A stretch of DNA of 64,000 bases from Berberis thunbergii (lineage: Eukaryota > Streptophyta > Magnoliopsida > Ranunculales > Berberidaceae), in NCBI GenBank assembly GCA_003290165.1, contig QNQO01000675.1:310001-374000 (forward strand). Direction: 5' to 3'. Below the pieces are notes generated by a model. It was not told the origin of the DNA. It was given only the letters and a program-made list of their open reading frames with translations, and searched no databases. This document shows, one piece after another, positions 48,294 to 58,855 of this stretch (positions are counted from its first letter, which is position 1; every line of letters begins with the position of its first letter). The translations under genes were made by a program, and so were the position numbers.

Positions 48294-49676
48294 CTCTTCG
48301 GAAGTTTTGCTGCTTCTTCACATCTAAGAAGTTTTGCATATAGACCATCCAGGGTTAACAATTCATCATGTGTACCCATTTCAACAAGTTGGCCCTCCTC
48401 CATGACAGCTATATAATCAGCATTTCTTATAAGACTAAGCCGGCGAGCTATTATTATGGTTGATCGACCCAACATAAGGATATCAAGAGCCTCTTGAACA
48501 GCCCTTTCTGCTTCAAAATCAAGACCACCAGTGACCTCATCCAGCAGCAGAATAGCTAGATTTGAAAGTACGGCTCTAGCAACAGAAAGTTTTATCTTCT
48601 GTTCTTCTGTCAATTCCACACCAGCCCTGCCCACCCGCAATACAAAATTTAGAAGAAATGGCTAAACTAAAAGCTCACCATATATAATAAACTTAAGTTG
48701 ATCCCATCTTTTCTACCTGTGCTTCATATCCTTTCTCAAATGAGCTGATGAATGTATGTGCATGCGCTATTTTAGCAGCCTCTTCAATTTGATCAAAGGT
48801 AGCATCGGACTGCCCATAAGCAATGTTATCTCGAATGCTTAAGCTTAGCAATGCAGGTTCCTGGGTGACCAATCCAATTTGGCTTCTTAACCATTCTAGA
48901 TTCAAGCTTTTTATATTCTCTCCATCCAAAAGAACCTCCCCTGTGCAGGGTCATACTCTGAGTAAAACATTTTGTGTAAAATGAAATTGATAAGGAAACA
49001 GAGTGTGCTAGAGTGTGTAATACCTAACGTAGGATCGTAAAATCTCTCCATGAGAGGAATAATACTGCTTTTTCCTGAACCGTTCCTTCCAACCAATGCA
49101 ACAGTTTTTCTAGCAGGTACAGTCAGGTAAACCCACTTAAGATAGGAATTTCAGGTCGAGAAAGATAGCTAAAGTAAACATTTCGGAATTCAATGTTTCC
49201 TTGCACATTAATCAAGGTGTTTCCATCTTGATTAACAGATGAGGTTGATCGGCTTATCATCTCAAAAAGTCTATAAGCAGCAATTCTTCTTTGCTCAAAT
49301 GAATAAAAGTTTGTTGCTGCTTGATTCAATCCACTGCAAATGGAGGTTGAAATTCCAGATTATAAGCATGGAGAATAAGTACGCGTCTTTGTGCATGCAT
49401 GTGTATATGATTTTCAAGAACAAGAAATGAGATACTTACAGGCCACTCAAAATAACAGCAAACAGAGCTGTTATAATCTCACCACCATGGGCTTTTCCAT
49501 GTGAAATCAAGAACCTTCCAACCCAAAGTTGGAGAGCACATGAACATATTGCAAGTCCATACGTAAATACTTATCAGTATACCATACTGCAGAGTTGCCT
49601 GAACGGAAGTTGCATAAGAATACTTGGCCAATGTTTCATTTGTGAAGGCGTACAAGGTCCTGATGTATAAGACTGC
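48294..49676 (-). pseudogene. ABCB6/ABCB20-like ABC transporter, first nucleotide-binding half (pseudogene)
   Basis: Four exon-like blocks on the minus strand: 49676-49440 (end of membrane domain 1: YIRTLYAFTNETLAKYSYAT), 49333-49024 (LNQAATNFYSFEQRRIAAYR, Walker [10 protein letters not shown]), 48940-48717 ([38 protein letters not shown]) and about 48636-48294 (LTEEQKIKLSVARAVL in place of LSGGQ, as in this subfamily; Walker B ILLLDE; IIIARRLSLIRNADY). Disruptions: a deletion with frame loss in the first block near 49570 (the segment after GILIS), a one-base loss near 49132 that creates TGA before Walker A, and no usable acceptor in phase at the last block. No further C-terminal exon is found below 48294. 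It is almost certainly non-functional and truncated. Confidence 0.9.
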
Positions 49677-49699
49677 CTACACAGGAAACATTTATTCAC

Positions 49700-50760
49700 C
49701 AAACAGATGTCATGAAAAGAAAAAGCTCACCAGATACATAGTACACTATTCATAATTATGTAACAAGGAGCTTCATTTTCAAAAAAATTCTAATGCAGGA
49801 CATATTGGATCCACGGATACTCCATGCTTAGCATCAACCTTTCTCACATAAATTTCAAAGTTTTTCATTTTCCATTTTCCATTAATGTTATAACTAAGTA
49901 TCCACGAAAAAAAATCATGAACCCTTTACTACAACCTCTTCACTTTGCTTAGGTTCTAATATCGCAATTTGCGTACTTTCCTTAGATGTTTGCTCATAAC
50001 ATGTTTTTTTGGCTGTTGCTCTACCACCTTCAGCATTTAGTAATTAAGCAAATACTGAAAGAATCCAAATGTGAATTTAGACAGGGAAAAACTATAAATA
50101 TATAAATTCAGAACCCAATGAAGACTTGATTGAAAAGAATCAAGAAGAAACAAAGGGATGATCGAGGTAATATGAATTAACCAAAGAAAATCAAATGACT
50201 TAGTTGAATATCTAAAACCTATAATTCTCTCCATGTCAACAAACCCAGACAACTGTTTGACCTAAAAATATTTGGTCTATGTTTACTTCAAACATATGGT
50301 AATTATGATTTTCATGTACATCATCTTATAATCAAATATATAACAAAGTAGCATGTCAAGTATATATATGAATCCCACAAACAAACCATTCATAAGCAAT
50401 CAGTGAGTTAAACATCTCTTGCTCCCCTTTTTCATCAAAGGTTGAAAGGCGTTCGGAAACACCCATCTCAACGTCAATAAGGAAAAGTAAAGTATTGATG
50501 GAAAGTTCACGAAACCCTAACCATTATATGTCTCTTTTAATCACAATTAGCATCCTCTTTATTAGAATAGTTTTCTGACAATTAATTTCGTAAAAAGAAT
50601 CCATACAATAATTTCATCAGACATTGCACCAGTTAATTCAAAGTGATGAAATCAGCGATTGAGCTGTTAAATAGAAAAAGCAAAACCACAAAAATTTCTA
50701 GAACAATGAATCAAGAACACTTAAAACACTGAAATAGATGAAGGAAGAGAGACACAGGGA
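49700..50760. other. Gene-free stretch between the ABCB pseudogene and the DUF866 fragment
   Basis: AT-rich. No exon of either neighbouring gene could be recognised here. Confidence 0.4.
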
Positions 50761-51054
50761 CATAGGTGTTCTACTGGCTCACTTTGCCACAGTTAGAGCG
50801 TTTCATCTGAAAGAGAGAGAGAGAGAGAGATAGATTTCAACGGGCAAGTTAGCAAACAAACATCAAGTAAAGTAAAGAATAAACCCTAGACGAAAAATGA
50901 GAGAATGGAGAAGGATTTGTGTTGGAAATTGGAAGGAAAAATGGAAAGATACCTTGAAGTAGTAAGCGAAGTCAGGATCATCGCAGTCTCCTTGTGGTTC
51001 GAGATTGGTGAGACCGTCAAGCTCCGAAGAGATCAACAACATCATGTTCACCAT
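50760..51054 (-). pseudogene. DUF866 (CXXC zinc-binding, C1orf123-like) gene fragment
   Basis: Exon 51054-50953 starts at an ATG and encodes MVNMMLLISSELDGLTNLEP then DCDDPDFAYYFK, the N-terminus of the conserved eukaryotic DUF866 family, ending in a good donor (GTATCT). The next block, after a CTTTCAG acceptor at 50807, reads MKRSNCGKVSQ and then a TAG. This corresponds to the CENCGEVSQK zinc-binding motif, but the first cysteine has become arginine and a lysine codon has become a stop. Later exons with the second CXXC are not found. The intact first exon and 5' region inside a CACTA-like end suggest capture. Confidence 0.78.
50813..50830. repeat. (GA)n microsatellite
   Basis: A short GA run within the intron next to the DUF866 second exon; on the minus strand it forms the polypyrimidine tract. 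Confidence 0.85.
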
Positions 51055-51234
51055 TTTCTTCAATTGTAATTGCAGAGAAGAACATGTGAGAGTTGAAGAA
51101 CAGGCGAGCAAGAGAGCGGGGCAAGCAGAGAGATGAGGGACAAGAAGGGTTGTTTCTGGTTTTGGCCGAGAGGGAGAGAAAAGACCGCGCTTAAGTCACA
51201 ATTTTGAGAAAGCGCCAACAAGCCCGCACATTTT

Positions 51235-51339
51235 TTACAACGTTTTTCATTTTTGAAGTCATTAAAATTTGACTTTAGATAGCATTTTTGGCAAAAACGC
51301 TATTAACAAATGCTATTAAAGAGCATTTGTGTTGTAGTG
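51235..51339 (-). mobile_element. CACTA-like transposon terminus with subterminal repeats
   Basis: Read on the minus strand, the end is CACTACAACACAAATGCTCT followed by repeated AATAGCRTTTKT words (AATAGCATTTGTTAATAGCG, GCCAAAAATGCTATC). CACTA-superfamily ends start CACTACAA and carry short subterminal repeats, so the element should extend leftward from 51339 through the DUF866 fragment. The opposite end was not found. Confidence 0.5.
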
Positions 51340-52740
51340 TGTCCTTTGATCGCAATTTAATTGAGATAATTACATGTGGTAAAATAAACAACTTCTTCAT
51401 TTTCCAAAATGTTTCCCCATTATCGAGTACTTATAAGAAGTCAAAGTGCATACCAGTCATAATTTAAACATATCTAAACTACTATAACGCATGGTCCCCT
51501 TAAGAACAGTACAATTATGTGTATTCGTCACGATTTCACAACGAGCGGAAATGTCTCGAAATAGTTCAAGAATTACATTAAAAAGTAAATATAAGAAAAA
51601 AAGAGGTATGGTGGATAATATGGTAAAATGATATGAACTGAAGTTAGTGAGGTTATAACCGAGGCGCGTCAATTGTTGGTTGAAAACTATTTCCGAACCC
51701 CCTTTTGGCCTTCATTGAGAATTTCTGGAAGGGTCCCCTTGACCAGGGCAAAACCCTAAAAAAAAATTTTAAAAAAAAAAAGAAAAAAGAAGAAGATATG
51801 AACTGAAGTGGTTACCTGTAAGGAATTAACACCACTCCCTTTCTCATTTTACACTTTGGGGCCTACTACAACAAAGGCAAAGCCCCAAAATTCTCATCAG
51901 CCACATTTTACAATTTTACGGCAAATGACTCTTATGTATGTAGTAAATGAAAATTAATTAATAAAATTATTGAGGGTGTTTAGGTAATACAATGTTGAAT
52001 AAACTTTAAAATATTTTGAATTTTAAGTGGCTCATCAAACTTTTGCATAATTATATAAAAAATCTTATAAATAGCTGTATAAAAGCCTTACAATTATTCA
52101 ATATCACAGTTTACCCCTTCAATTATTTAAAAAAATTATCAACGAAAATTATTCTTACAAAATGAAAAAAATAAATAAAAAGTCATATTCTCACATTTCT
52201 AGATAGCCCTTTATAATATCCACGGGATGGCGCATATCTGATACTAGTAAATGTATAATACAACAACAATCGATAAAATAATATATGTTTTACCTTGATA
52301 ACCATATGACAAGTGATTAAATATTATGCGAATGACTTAATAAAGTTATCATGAAAGGAATTGCGCATCTAATCATTAGTCTATTCTTAGGTTGAACTTC
52401 AATTTTTAAAATGTAGGAAGAAACTTATCACATAAACTTTCATGATGAATTCTCCATCATATACTTATATTCCTTTTCTGATCAATACTTATTTCAGTCA
52501 AACATTTTGTCAAAGAAATAGCTCCAATTCTAGGCAGTCAGGCTTATAGCCAATTTTTTTGTCAGTTTTGGACTTTATACACTTTCACCCCTTTTATAGA
52601 CAATGAAAGCCTATGGTTGTGTTTTAAAGAAAAGAGATAAAATTGTAAAAATGCTCAAACCCAGTAAACAAATGACTTTAAAGTCTGTGTAGACAAACTC
52701 AAGGTAAAAAGTTAGAGTGGCACATAGCACATCCACTAAA
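51340..52740. other. Gene-free stretch upstream of RPL38
   Basis: AT-rich, with an A-rich block at 51760-51790. No coding or RNA gene is supported. The last 150 bases merge into the RPL38 promoter. Confidence 0.5.
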
Positions 52741-52779
52741 AAACTTGTTAAGATCTCTCGGGCCAGTTATAGCCTTATA

Positions 52780-52857
52780 GGCCCAGCCGAGCCCAGCCGA
52801 AGGGTGAGAGTTTTAGGGTTTAGAAGCCACAATTCTCAGTCCCTCTCTCTATATAAG
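52780..52857 (+). promoter_or_regulatory. RPL38 promoter: site II motifs, telo-box and TATA box
   Basis: Site II-type GGCCCAG at 52780-52786, with a second GCCCAGCC just after, a telo-box TAGGGTTT at 52814-52821, and a TATA-like TATATAAG at 52850-52857. The start codon follows about 80 bases later. This pair of motifs is the known signature of plant ribosomal-protein promoters driving growth-linked expression. Confidence 0.8.
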
Positions 52858-52934
52858 ACCATCTTGTGTTCTTCCAACTACTCCTTCGGCCGCGGTGTGG
52901 ATAGAGCGGAAGATCGTCTGAAATCAATCGAAAG

Positions 52935-54523
52935 ATGGTAAAATTTTCCAGCTCTCCATCCATTTGATTTCACCTCTTCTTCTTCTCTAGTTTATGATTG
53001 TTTAACTGATCTTTCTCTTATAGTCTTCGTTGTAAATCTTCCTCATGAATGTGGCCTATAAGCGCTTTCTGTGCTTTCAAACAATGTTTATCCATCTCTT
53101 CAGATATGATTTAAAACGGACATACGAGTTTTGGGTTTTGTTTATTTTCAAGTCTTTTACATTGGGTTTTCAGTTTAGGATTTATATTTGCGGATATTTT
53201 TTGTTCTGGTGTTTTAGGGATACATATTGGGGTTTTTACCCATTTAAGAACATGTCAGAACTGATTTGAACTATTGTGTTTCTGCTAATTGGATGAAATG
53301 ATTATTTGTTATTGTGATAGAATTTGATCAGTTGTGCATTTCAAAATTGTTGTCCATTAGTGATTTAGTGACTTTGATTTTTGTTTTAAGTGGATGAAAA
53401 CTGAACCAATAAATAACAAGTCACATTACCCAGATAATGATTCTTTTTTATATAGTGATCTACTAGTGGTGTCTTCTACCATCATTTGCGTAGAAGTGAG
53501 TGTTTGTTGTTCCTTTAATTGAAGGTAGAGAAGTGAGAAAAAAACTCAGCAACTAAACTATAGTGTAGATAGATCATCAAATTTCTTATAATTTGTGCTA
53601 TATACTCAAAATCTAGTCCCCCAATTAGATTAAGTTGCAAAGACAAAACACTCATTTTTTCAAATCTGTTTCAATCTTGTTGTAGTCATCTGTGTTATTC
53701 ATGGTATTTGACACTGAATAATAGTGCAATTCCTTTATCAATTCCATGTGATACACAGCCGAAGCAAATTCACGAGATCAAGGATTTCCTCCTCACTGCA
53801 AGGAGGAAAGATGCCCGTGCTGTCAAGATTAAGAAAACAAGGATGTTGTCAAGTTTAAGGTCCGCTGCTCCAAGTATCTTTATACGCTCTGTGTGTTTGA
53901 TACTGAGAAAGCCGACAAGTTGAAGCAATCTCTTCCACCAGGTTACTCTCTTTCGCATTATGTCAAATGCTGCTTTATATTGCCTTGTTTGTCCTTGTCA
54001 CTTGCTCTAATTGAATACAATTTTGCAACTTTTAGAGTCTAAACACTAGTCAAGAGTCAATATAGGTCAGGCTAACACTACCCCCGGTTATTGTTCCTGT
54101 TCTACTTGCCCAGAATTATAGGAATATCTTGAAACATTTGGAGTCCTAACCTACATCCCATTCACATTCATGGAAATTTTGGACAGCTTAATTCTTTACA
54201 TGAATATTCAGATTAATTGTTGTAGAATTTCCAGTTGTAAATATAAATTGTTAAAATAAATTGTGTATCTCAATTGGATTTTGTACTTTTCTGCCGTCAA
54301 CTCTTTTGTAAATCCATGATTTTGTTAGCAATTACATTTGATGGATATATGACCCTTGGGGTAAAATGTTGATGATATTAATCTCGCATCTGCAAATTTT
54401 TTTTTATCTATTGTTATTTTCTTACCCGTTTTGTTGATGCATTGGTTAGTTTGTCATGGTCTTGGACAATATCATTTGATTTACCCTTTTCCTTTGGCAG
54501 GTTTGAGTGTGCAAGATCTTTGA
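52935..54523 (+). CDS. RPL38: 60S ribosomal protein eL38, three exons, with a one-base frameshift
   Basis: eL38 is a 69-residue protein of the large cytosolic subunit. Exon 1 holds only the ATG (52935-52937) before GTAAAA, as in other plant RPL38 genes. Exon 2 (53759-53941) starts [20 protein letters not shown]. Exon 3 (54501-54523) gives LSVQDL and TGA. All splice sites are good. The CDS totals 209 nt, one short of the 210 expected. After KIKK, at the A run near 53834-53838, the reading moves to the next frame, where [18 protein letters not shown] continues normally to the end. Everything else, including the promoter, looks healthy. So the missing base is either a sequencing/assembly error in a homopolymer or a young pseudogenising mutation. 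Confidence 0.9.
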
Positions 54524-54529
54524 AGGAGT

Positions 54530-55505
54530 TGTTGGGGTTGGTGTGTGTGGAGTGATGGGTTCTGAACTTAATTTGTATTTGTTTGAAAAGATCCTTCGGT
54601 CTTAAGATTAAATGTTACATTCAGACGTGAGGTTTTGCTAGAAAACATATTTGGGTGGTACTCAATTCTATTTTATTTGGATATGATAGGAAATCTACTG
54701 AATGCATTTACTTATGTTGCCTCTTTTGTTGAAATTTGTCATGCCATGATAGTGGTGCGATGCTTATAATCCCTGTTTTATTATAACCCTGATGAGTTGG
54801 TGAGGTATAGGTTAGGGAAGATGGGATGCAGTTTTGAGCTTAGGGTGGTGGCCAAATGGACTTAAGATTGTTGAGATGCAGGGAATGGTACTATGAATTT
54901 TGTTCTACCATTGCTGGTGGATCTGAGCTGATAATAACTACTATTGGCTGTGCATCAATGCCAGATTGTGTTTAGATGAGATCACCAATGCCCTGTAAAT
55001 AACCATGGCATATATGTTGGAACGTCTATTTTTTTGAGAGATTTGCTCATTGAAAGATTCTATCCATCTGCCATTTCTCACATTTTTTTTTAGACAAAAG
55101 GCTTTGTTATTTTCCTTTTGTCTCATAAATATTTATAGAACATGGAATCCAAGTGAAAATAGGGCACCAAGCTCAAACCAACCCAATCTGCAACACCACC
55201 TATCCCATCAATCCTCCCCAACAATCACCTGCAACAACTCCAGCCTCAACAAAACGGTACCCAACCTCGCCACCACTACTTCAACAAACCCTATCTAAAC
55301 ACTAAAAGTCTAAAACAACTCCATAACTCCGCTGGAAACCATCACCACCTGAAATGGACCACCACGACCCACTCCACCCTCCACGCCAACAGCACCAGCA
55401 ACTGAATTGGAGACCTCATCCCACCTTCAATGCCACCGACACAACTCCTTGAACAAACTCAGCTGCCATCTACCATCTTCAGTGAATCAAACCCGACAAC
55501 CATCA
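54530..55505. other. RPL38 3' UTR and downstream sequence
   Basis: The 3' UTR follows 54523. Beyond 55150 the sequence turns C/A-rich (many CACC and AACA words), a composition that resumes after the hAT element at 56755-56830, so the element interrupted one continuous block. No gene is recognised there. Confidence 0.5.
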
Positions 55506-55699
55506 ACTTCACTCAGGCACGGATCTACGAGGGGGCGAGTGGGGGCAAGTGCCCCCACTGACTTTTTAGAATTTTTTTTTTTTTTTTATAATTTATTTGT
55601 CCCCCAATTAGTTTTTTTATGTGCCCCTCTATTCTCACTTTTCACTTTAACCATGACTTTATCCTTCAAATCATGTACATATCAAATTCAAACGAGTTA

Positions 55700-55850
55700 T
55701 TCTAGACAGCTCGGGTAGACAGCCTGGGGGCCAAAATACAAATTTGCCCCCCCCTTTTAAACAACTTTTTGGAGAAGGTATTTAAAGAGGGGGGGGGGGG
55801 CAAACTTTTATTTTGGGCCCCCCAGGCAGCCTCTCCCAGGCTGTCTAGAA
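55700..55850. mobile_element. TTCTA-type hairpin MITE nested in hAT element, copy 1
   Basis: The borders TTCTAGACAGC and GCTGTCTAGAA are exact inverses. The arms carry AGACAGCCTGGGGGCC and its inverse, and the inner stem pairs AAAATACAAATTTGCCCCCC with the G-rich right arm around a short loop. It has the GGGGCAAA-type core also seen at 19637. Confidence 0.82.
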
Positions 55851-55923
55851 TTTGGGAATTCAAACTATACTTTTAGAGTTAGAGATAGAGGTTAAATCCC
55901 TTAAATCTCTCAAAGAACAGAAA

Positions 55924-56080
55924 TTCTAGCGATTCTTCCCTGCCTGGGGGGGGGGGCGAAAATACATTTTTGCCCCCCTCTTTAAACACATACTTCAAAA
56001 AGATGTTTTAAAGAGGGGGCAAAAATGTATTTTAGCTTCCCAGGCAGGGAAATCAGGCTGGTTTCCCAGACCAGCTAGAA
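55924..56080. mobile_element. TTCTA-type hairpin MITE nested in hAT element, copy 2
   Basis: The borders are TTCTAGC and GCTAGAA. The arms are CCCTGCCTGGGGGG and TTCCCAGGCAGGG, and the core AAAATACATTTTTGCCCCCC pairs with GGGGGCAAAAATGTATTTT. The right arm has an extra AAATCAGGCTGGTTTCCCAG typical of the 19637 element, which the left arm lacks. Confidence 0.82.
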
Positions 56081-56466
56081 CTGCTTCTCAAATAAACCAA
56101 AATTCACAGTTTCTTCTTCATACTCCATCGAGTGAATAAGATGAGGGAAACCCCTATATTTCATCATCTTCAAAGATCTATAACTATTGAGTTATTTGAG
56201 CTCATCTTCACAAGATCCAGTAGGATCCAAACCACCTTATTATTCTTCTTCTAGGTACCAGATGCCTTCATTAATCACTGTGTTGGTCATCTCCACAAAA
56301 AAATCGTAAGCAACTGAATATCTTCCTCATTTTCTTCATGTAGTAGTAATGAATGATTCAAACCCTTATCTTCTGTTGTGTTTTTATAAGTAGTAATCAT
56401 CTTCAATGACTGTCTTTGTTGTACTCCCCTTTTTGCTATAGTACTAATCAATGAATATAATAGTAA

Positions 56467-56635
56467 TTCTACAGGGCCTGGTCCCCCTGCTTGGTTTGCT
56501 GCTTGGGAGGCAAAAATACACTTTTGCTCCCCCTCTTTAAACACATTTTCCAAAAAGGTTGTTAAATAGGGGAGCAAAAGTGTATTTTTGCCTCCTCAGA
56601 CAGCAACCTCGCTGATTTTTCTAGGCCAGGAAGAA
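56467..56635. mobile_element. TTCTA-type hairpin MITE nested in hAT element, copy 3
   Basis: The left border is TTCTACAGGGCCTGGT and the right CTAGGCCAGGAAGAA. The arms are GCTTGGGAGGCAAAAATACA and its inverse, and the core ACTTTTGCTCCCCCTC pairs with GGGGAGCAAAAGT. It is more diverged at the borders than the other two. Confidence 0.78.
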
Positions 56636-56754
56636 TTTCGGATTAAAAAAAAAATTTCATGTTAAAATAACTAATTTTTATATTATATTTAATTAATTAT
56701 GATATCACTCCGCCCCCCCTCGACAAAAATCCTGACTCCGTCACTGACTTCACT

Positions 56755-57060
56755 CACCTAACCCACCACCTTCTCTCGAGCAAAACCCACCACCGTTGCC
56801 AACTTTAATCGAGGAAAACACACCACCAGCAATTGAAGATGGGGCAGGGAGATGATAGAAGTGGAAGAAGGCTCGAGGGAGTTTTATGTTGGACCAGTGA
56901 TTTGTAATCATAATCTGTAATTTTTCTGGATATATGTATTAGTATCTGGAGGTGTATTTGTAATTCATTATTAAAAGGGCATGTCAGGTTGCATGCATAT
57001 GGATATAGGGTACTGGTACAAAACCGATACAAGGATATATCTAATATTCAAAATGGAGGA
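56755..57060. other. No supported gene
   Basis: C/A-rich then mixed sequence continuing the block broken by the hAT element. It holds short ORFs only. Confidence 0.4.
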
Positions 57061-57069
57061 TATATGCCA

Positions 57070-57180
57070 ATGGTGTTATGGTCGAGTGATTAGGGCTGTG
57101 TGAATTTATCCTCTATTTCATAGGGTTTGAAACCCGTCGGCGCCATGGTTATTTTCTTATTATGTTGACCCATAGGTTAT
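57070..57180 (+). mobile_element. tRNA-like / SINE-like segment
   Basis: An A-box-like GTTATGGTCGAGTGATTAGG is followed about 30 bases on by a B-box-like GGGTTTGAAACCC. The spacing resembles a tRNA-derived SINE head. No A-rich tail or target duplication is clear. Confidence 0.35.
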
Positions 57181-57362
57181 TTTTAGCTATGGTGCATCTT
57201 ACTATAAAGAGAAATCATTGTTTGGAATGCGCTGAATAAGCATGCACTGACTATTAAATATTAATAATTTTTGCTCTGTTATTCGCGATTTCAATAGTAT
57301 CTTATCAAATGATAATAAAAAATTTCATGTTCAATTAAAGGGTTTAATACTTTTTTAAGTTT

Positions 57363-58680
57363 TTCCAGATGTGGACCTATGATGACACTTCAAATTATGT
57401 GCTAAACAAAATCTGGGAAGGTGAGAAAGATAGCATTTCCTCATCCACCAACATGCTTAGGAAGCTAGCAAATCTTAGATCATCACTGAGCAAATGGAAT
57501 AAGGAACACTTGGTCATGCCCAAAAAACTATTTCCAATGTTCAGAAGTTGATTGACTACCTTAATAATAGCCCCATCAATGAAGATAATGTCAACAAGCT
57601 GAGAGGACTTGATGATAAGATATATTACCTATATATTTATAAGGAATGGGAGTTTCTGGTTTCAAAAATCTAGAGGTGATAGAGTGAGATTGGGGACCAT
57701 AATCAGTGGAAATACTTTCATATTAGAACTATGATGAAGAGAAGGAAGAATGTCATAACTATAATTAAGAATGACAAAGGAGTGTGGGTTCATAATCAAC
57801 AAGATATAGGAGATGAATTTACTAATTATTTTAGTGATATATATTCCTCACCTCTGAACATTTTAAAGATCTTACTATTCTTGAGCTTTTTTCCCTCTAT
57901 AATCAATGAAAATGATTACAACTTCCTTTGTGTTGTTCCCAATGAAGAGGATTGGTAATTATTTTACTATTCTGGAATATCACTAAGAGTATTGGTAATT
58001 GAAAAGTCACAGTCCTAATGGTTTTCGAGCCTACTTCTATAAACACTACTGGAATGCTATCAAACAAGACTTGATCCCTGCCATCCAATAATTTTATATC
58101 TCTAAAGAGTTGTTCTAAATGGCGAGGAAATGAGTGAGGGGAGGGAGGTGGCGGGATGGAGACCGTCCACCTCCATCGGGATGGGGACCGTCCACCTCCA
58201 TGGGAACCATGTCTACAGTTTATAACCTCACCCATATAGATCTCATCCCCAAGTTGAAAAACCCTACCTCTCCCTTTCATTATAGACTTGTTAGTCTATG
58301 TAATGTCATCTATAAGATTTGTCCCGAAATCATGGTCAGACTCAAAAGTTCTTAGCTAACATTATCTCTCCTAACTAGAGTTTTTTTTTACCCTAGTAGA
58401 CTGATTGGAGATAATACTGGTATTGCCTTTGAAAATTTCCGCCACTTTAAGAAAATGAAAGGCAAACAAGGTTGGATAGCTCTAAAGGTGGACATGGTAA
58501 AGGCCTAGGGTAGAATGGGGATTCCTTTTGGACATTTTCAATGCTCTAGGTTTCTCAAACTTGGTGCGACTTAATCTTCTAATGCTTGTCGACTGCTAAA
58601 TCAAGATTTTGAGAAATGGGATCCCTCAATCCATATTCATTCTCCAAATGGACCTAATTCAAGTAGGGAGATTGTATGGA
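57363..58680 (+). mobile_element. L1-type LINE ORF2 remnant (degenerate)
   Basis: Scattered plus-strand frames carry L1 ORF2 hallmarks in order: NMLRKLANLRSSLSKWNKEH (57440-57510), IIKNDKGVWVHNQQDIGDEF and TNYFSDIYSS (57760-57860), then the reverse-transcriptase start THIDLIPKLKNPTSPFHYRL and VSLCNVIYKI (58220-58320), and further KMKGKQGWIALKVDMVKA (58455-58505). Stops and frameshifts break the frame throughout, and the catalytic YADD-type motif is not reached. A hairpin MITE interrupts it at 58113. Confidence 0.85.
58113..58205. mobile_element. TTCTA-type hairpin MITE, right end lost
   Basis: It starts TTCTAAATGGCGAGGAAATG, the same outer arm as the element at 12307, followed by AGTGAGGGGAGGGAGG. 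The core is a direct repeat of GACCGTCCACCTCCAT with GGGATGG between. The expected right arm (CTCGCCATTTAGAA type) is missing, so this copy is truncated. Confidence 0.65.
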
Positions 58681-58746
58681 TGAATATTCAGAATTGAATG
58701 GAAGTTATTTCAATTTGTCAAAAGCTAGTGATTGATTATGAGTAAG

Positions 58747-58832
58747 TCTAGGGGGTGAGGGAGAAGGCGTGGCCACCCTCATCGCGATGAGGGTGGGCGG
58801 TGTTGGGCTGCCTTCGCGCTCTCTCCCTAGAA
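58747..58832. mobile_element. TCTA-type hairpin MITE with a GC-rich palindromic core
   Basis: The left border is TCTAGGGGGTGAGGGAGAAG and the right is its imperfect inverse CGCTCTCTCCCTAGAAT. The core at about 58773-58796 is a perfect palindrome centred on ATCGCGAT (half-site CCACCCTCATCG). It is adjacent to the LINE remnant. Confidence 0.65.
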
Positions 58833-58855
58833 TCAGGGGATTGATTATTGGGCCA

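Larger units (their letters stand above)
55514..56746. mobile_element. Non-autonomous hAT element with exact 8-bp target duplication
   Basis: The ends are CAGGCACGGATCTACGAGGG on the left and CGACAAAAATCCTGACTCCG then TCACTG on the right, an imperfect inverted pair with the CAG...CTG termini usual in hAT elements. The flanks carry ACTTCACT at 55506-55513 and again at 56747-56754. The interior is non-coding, and three hairpin MITEs sit inside it (55700, 55924, 56467). Confidence 0.82.
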
